A program made the translations under genes and the position numbers. From JAVMKJ01 sp031732875 (GTDB lineage: Bacteria; Pseudomonadota; Gammaproteobacteria; Competibacterales; Competibacteraceae), in the NCBI GenBank assembly GCA_031732875.1, contig JAVMKL010000171.1:1-24844 (forward strand): a stretch of 24,844 nucleotides of DNA. Reading direction: 5' to 3'. Each line of letters opens with the position of its first letter. Position 1 is the stretch's first letter. The notes below the pieces were generated by a model. That model saw nothing but the letters and a program-made list of their open reading frames with translations, searched no databases and was not told the origin of the DNA. Positions 22,854 to 24,844 of this stretch are shown here, one piece after another.

Positions 22854-24844
22854 TCAGGATGTTGGCCCCTCCATCGCGTCGGCGACTTCGGAACGACGCC
22901 CGGAGAATCGAGCCGCCCGGCGCAGGCCCGCTTCCTTGACCAGCGCGTACAACGCCGGAATCACCACCAGCGTCAGCACGGTCGAAGACACCATCCCGCC
23001 CACCATCGGCGCGGCGATGCGGCGCATCACTTCCGACCCCGTACCCGTGCTCCACAGAATCGGCAACAGACCGGCCATGATCGCCACCACCGTCATCATC
23101 TTGGGGCGCACCCGCTCCACCGCGCCTTCCATCACCGCCGCGTAGATGTCGCTCGCGGTCAACGGCTGGTTGGCCGCCTCGCGCTGGCGCCGCAACGCCA
23201 TCAGGGCGTGATCCAGATAGATCAGCATGATGACGCCGGTTTCCGCCGCGACCCCGGCGAGCGCGATGAATCCGACGGCGACCGCCACGCTCAGGTTGTA
23301 GCCCAGCCCATCCATCAGCCAAATTCCGCCGACCAGGGCGAAGGGCAAGGCCAACATCACGATCAGGGTTTCGGTCAGCCGGCGGAAATTGAGATAAAGC
23401 AGGACAAAGATGATGAGCAGGGTGAAAGGGACCACGACGACCAACCGGGCCTTGGCGCGTTCCATGTATTCGAACTGGCCGCTCCAGGTGATGTAGTACC
23501 CGGGCTTGAAGGACACCTGCTGGCGCACGGCCCGTTGCGCGTCGGCGACGTAACCGCCGATGTCGCGGTCGCGAATGTCCACGTAGATATAAGCGGAGAG
23601 CAGGGCGTTTTCGGTGCGGATGCTGGGTGGACCCTTGTCGAGACCGATGTTCGCCACCTGCCCCAGCGGGATCATCGCTCCGCCCGGGGTCGGGATCAGC
23701 ACCTGCGAGGCGATGGCCTGCGGATCGGCGCGCAACTCGCGCGGATAACGGACGCTGACCCCGAACCGCTCTCGCCCCTCCACGGTCGTGGTGACGGTTT
23801 CCCCGCCCAGGGCGGTGGCGATGACGTCCTGCACGTCGCCGATGCCCAAACCGTAGCGGGCCAGCGCCGCCCGATCCGGCTCGATGTTCAGGTAATAGCC
23901 GCCGGTGATGCGCTCCGCGTAGGCGCTGGTGGTGCCGGGCACGGTTTTGACCACGGCTTCGATGGCCTTGGCCAGCCGCTCCAGTTCCGCAAGGTCGTTG
24001 CCGAACACCTTGATGCCGATGGGCGTGCGGATGCCGGTCGAAAGCATGTCGGTCCGCGCCTTGATCGGCATGGTCCAGGCGTTGCTGATGCCGGGAATTT
24101 GTAGCGCCTGGTCCAGTTCGGCGATCAATCCGTCCACGGTCAGACCAGGCCGCCATTCGCCCTCCGGTTTCAGGTTGATCACCGTTTCAAACATTTCCAG
24201 CGGCGCGGGATCGGTCGCGGTCGCCGCCCGGCCGGCCTTGCCGTACACCGAGGCCACTTCCGGGAAGGTTTTGATGAGGCGGTTCTGGGTCTGCAGGATT
24301 TCGGCGGCCTTGGTGACCGACAGGCCCGGCAGGGTGGCGGGCATGTACAGCAGGGTTCCCTCGTTGAGCATCGGCATGAATTCGCTGCCCAAGCGACTGG
24401 CCGGATACCAGGTCGCCGCCAGCACCGCCAGCGCCAGCAGGACCGTCAGCTTTTTCCAGCGCATGACTCCGGCGATCAGCGGACGGTACGCCCAGATCAG
24501 GAAGCGATTGATCGGGTTGCGGTGTTCGGGAAGAATCCGGCCACGAACGAACAACACCATCAACGCCGGCACCAGGGTGATCGACAGCAGCGCCGCGCCG
24601 GCCATGGCAAACGTCTTGGTATACGCCAGCGGTTGGAACAGCCGTCCTTCCTGCGCTTCCAGGGTGAATACCGGCAGGAACGAGACGGTGATGATCAGCA
24701 GGCTGAAGAACAGCGCCGGCCCGACTTCCTTGGCCGCGTCGATCAGGGTCTGAACCCGCGAAGCGTCGGGCGCGGCCCGTTCCAGGTGCTTGTGGGCGTT
24801 TTCGATCATCACGATGGCGGCGTCCACCATCGCGCCGATGGCGA
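22854..24844 (-). CDS. cusA: Cu(I)/Ag(I) efflux RND pump CusA, C-terminal two-thirds (5' end beyond window)
   Basis: The frame is open through the window edge, starting inside TM4 (AIGAMVDAAIVMIENAHKHLE, with the CusA Asp405 equivalent). Three methionines correspond to CusA Met573, Met623 and Met672: EFMPMLNEGTLLYMPATLPG, then PLEMFETVINLKP, then TDMLSTGIRTPIGIK. The proton-relay Glu and Lys are present in GVAAETGVIMLIYLDHA and ERVRPKMMTVVAIMAG. The gene is therefore a complete-looking CusA of the monovalent Cu/Ag type, as far as visible. CusB, CusC and the regulator would be upstream, outside the window. The downstream DMT gene is 60 bp away. Confidence 0.95.
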   Translation of the reverse strand, partial: AIGAMVDAAIVMIENAHKHLERAAPDASRVQTLIDAAKEVGPALFFSLLIITVSFLPVFTLEAQEGRLFQPLAYTKTFAMAGAALLSITLVPALMVLFVRGRILPEHRNPINRFLIWAYRPLIAGVMRWKKLTVLLALAVLAATWYPASRLGSEFMPMLNEGTLLYMPATLPGLSVTKAAEILQTQNRLIKTFPEVASVYGKAGRAATATDPAPLEMFETVINLKPEGEWRPGLTVDGLIAELDQALQIPGISNAWTMPIKARTDMLSTGIRTPIGIKVFGNDLAELERLAKAIEAVVKTVPGTTSAYAERITGGYYLNIEPDRAALARYGLGIGDVQDVIATALGGETVTTTVEGRERFGVSVRYPRELRADPQAIASQVLIPTPGGAMIPLGQVANIGLDKGPPSIRTENALLSAYIYVDIRDRDIGGYVADAQRAVRQQVSFKPGYYITWSGQFEYMERAKARLVVVVPFTLLIIFVLLYLNFRRLTETLIVMLALPFALVGGIWLMDGLGYNLSVAVAVGFIALAGVAAETGVIMLIYLDHALMALRRQREAANQPLTASDIYAAVMEGAVERVRPKMMTVVAIMAGLLPILWSTGTGSEVMRRIAAPMVGGMVSSTVLTLVVIPALYALVKEAGLRRAARFSGRRSEVADAMEGPTS

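Noticed and set aside
22611..24104. 497-codon open frame on the plus strand
   Set aside because: It is antisense to cusA and the DMT gene, with composition typical of a shadow frame.
1..24844. CRISPR arrays, tRNA or rRNA genes, phage genes
   Set aside because: No spaced direct repeats, tRNA cloverleaf or rRNA segments, integrase or phage structural genes were seen on reading both strands.

Overview
The window is GC-rich proteobacterial chromosome. A YcgL-like gene, two HME-type RND metal pumps and dispersed palindromes of the GTAGGTTGGGC type fit a gammaproteobacterium or a near relative. This placement is inferred from gene content only; there is no rRNA or marker gene to confirm it.

Layout. 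(1) 1-816 is the 3' part of a membrane pyrophosphatase gene (hppA). (2) 1.07-2.23 kb holds two minus-strand genes for exported proteins: a 252-aa cysteine-containing protein and a 61-aa peptide with asparagine every fifth residue. (3) 2.52-6.39 kb is an accessory segment bounded by two direct copies (83 of 86 bases identical) of the 3' end of the next large gene. It carries a broken IS transposase, a small secreted protein with two identical 18-residue cysteine motifs, an AT-rich two-gene module, palindromic repeats and remnants of a GNAT acetyltransferase and a membrane protein. The two-gene module encodes a conserved protein of unknown function and a proteasome/HslV-like Ntn hydrolase. (4) 6.3-11.87 kb is one giant minus-strand gene for an exported 1857-aa protein with an LprI-like N-terminus and beta-sandwich repeats. 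(5) 11.99-12.99 kb has three small genes, one YcgL-like. (6) 13.1-14.6 kb is a debris zone (YD-repeat protein fragment, truncated antitoxin) followed by an intact DUF433/DUF5615 toxin-antitoxin pair. (7) 14.5-24.8 kb is a minus-strand heavy-metal efflux cluster.

In transcription order the metal cluster has a CusA-type Cu(I)/Ag(I) pump (its 5' end outside the window), a DMT transporter with a very histidine-rich tail, a small membrane-anchored protein, a membrane-fusion adaptor, a periplasmic His-motif protein, a second RND pump of a different subtype, and a DUF2784 membrane protein. Three consecutive exported proteins begin their predicted mature forms with His-rich motifs, which suggests periplasmic metal capture that feeds the pumps. 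No outer-membrane factor lies in the window.

The strongest candidate for an undescribed system is the pair at 3588-5060. The second protein keeps Thr1, Asp and Lys at HslV/proteasome spacing, but there is no AAA+ unfoldase beside it. Instead it follows a conserved protein with a DPTGGDG motif.
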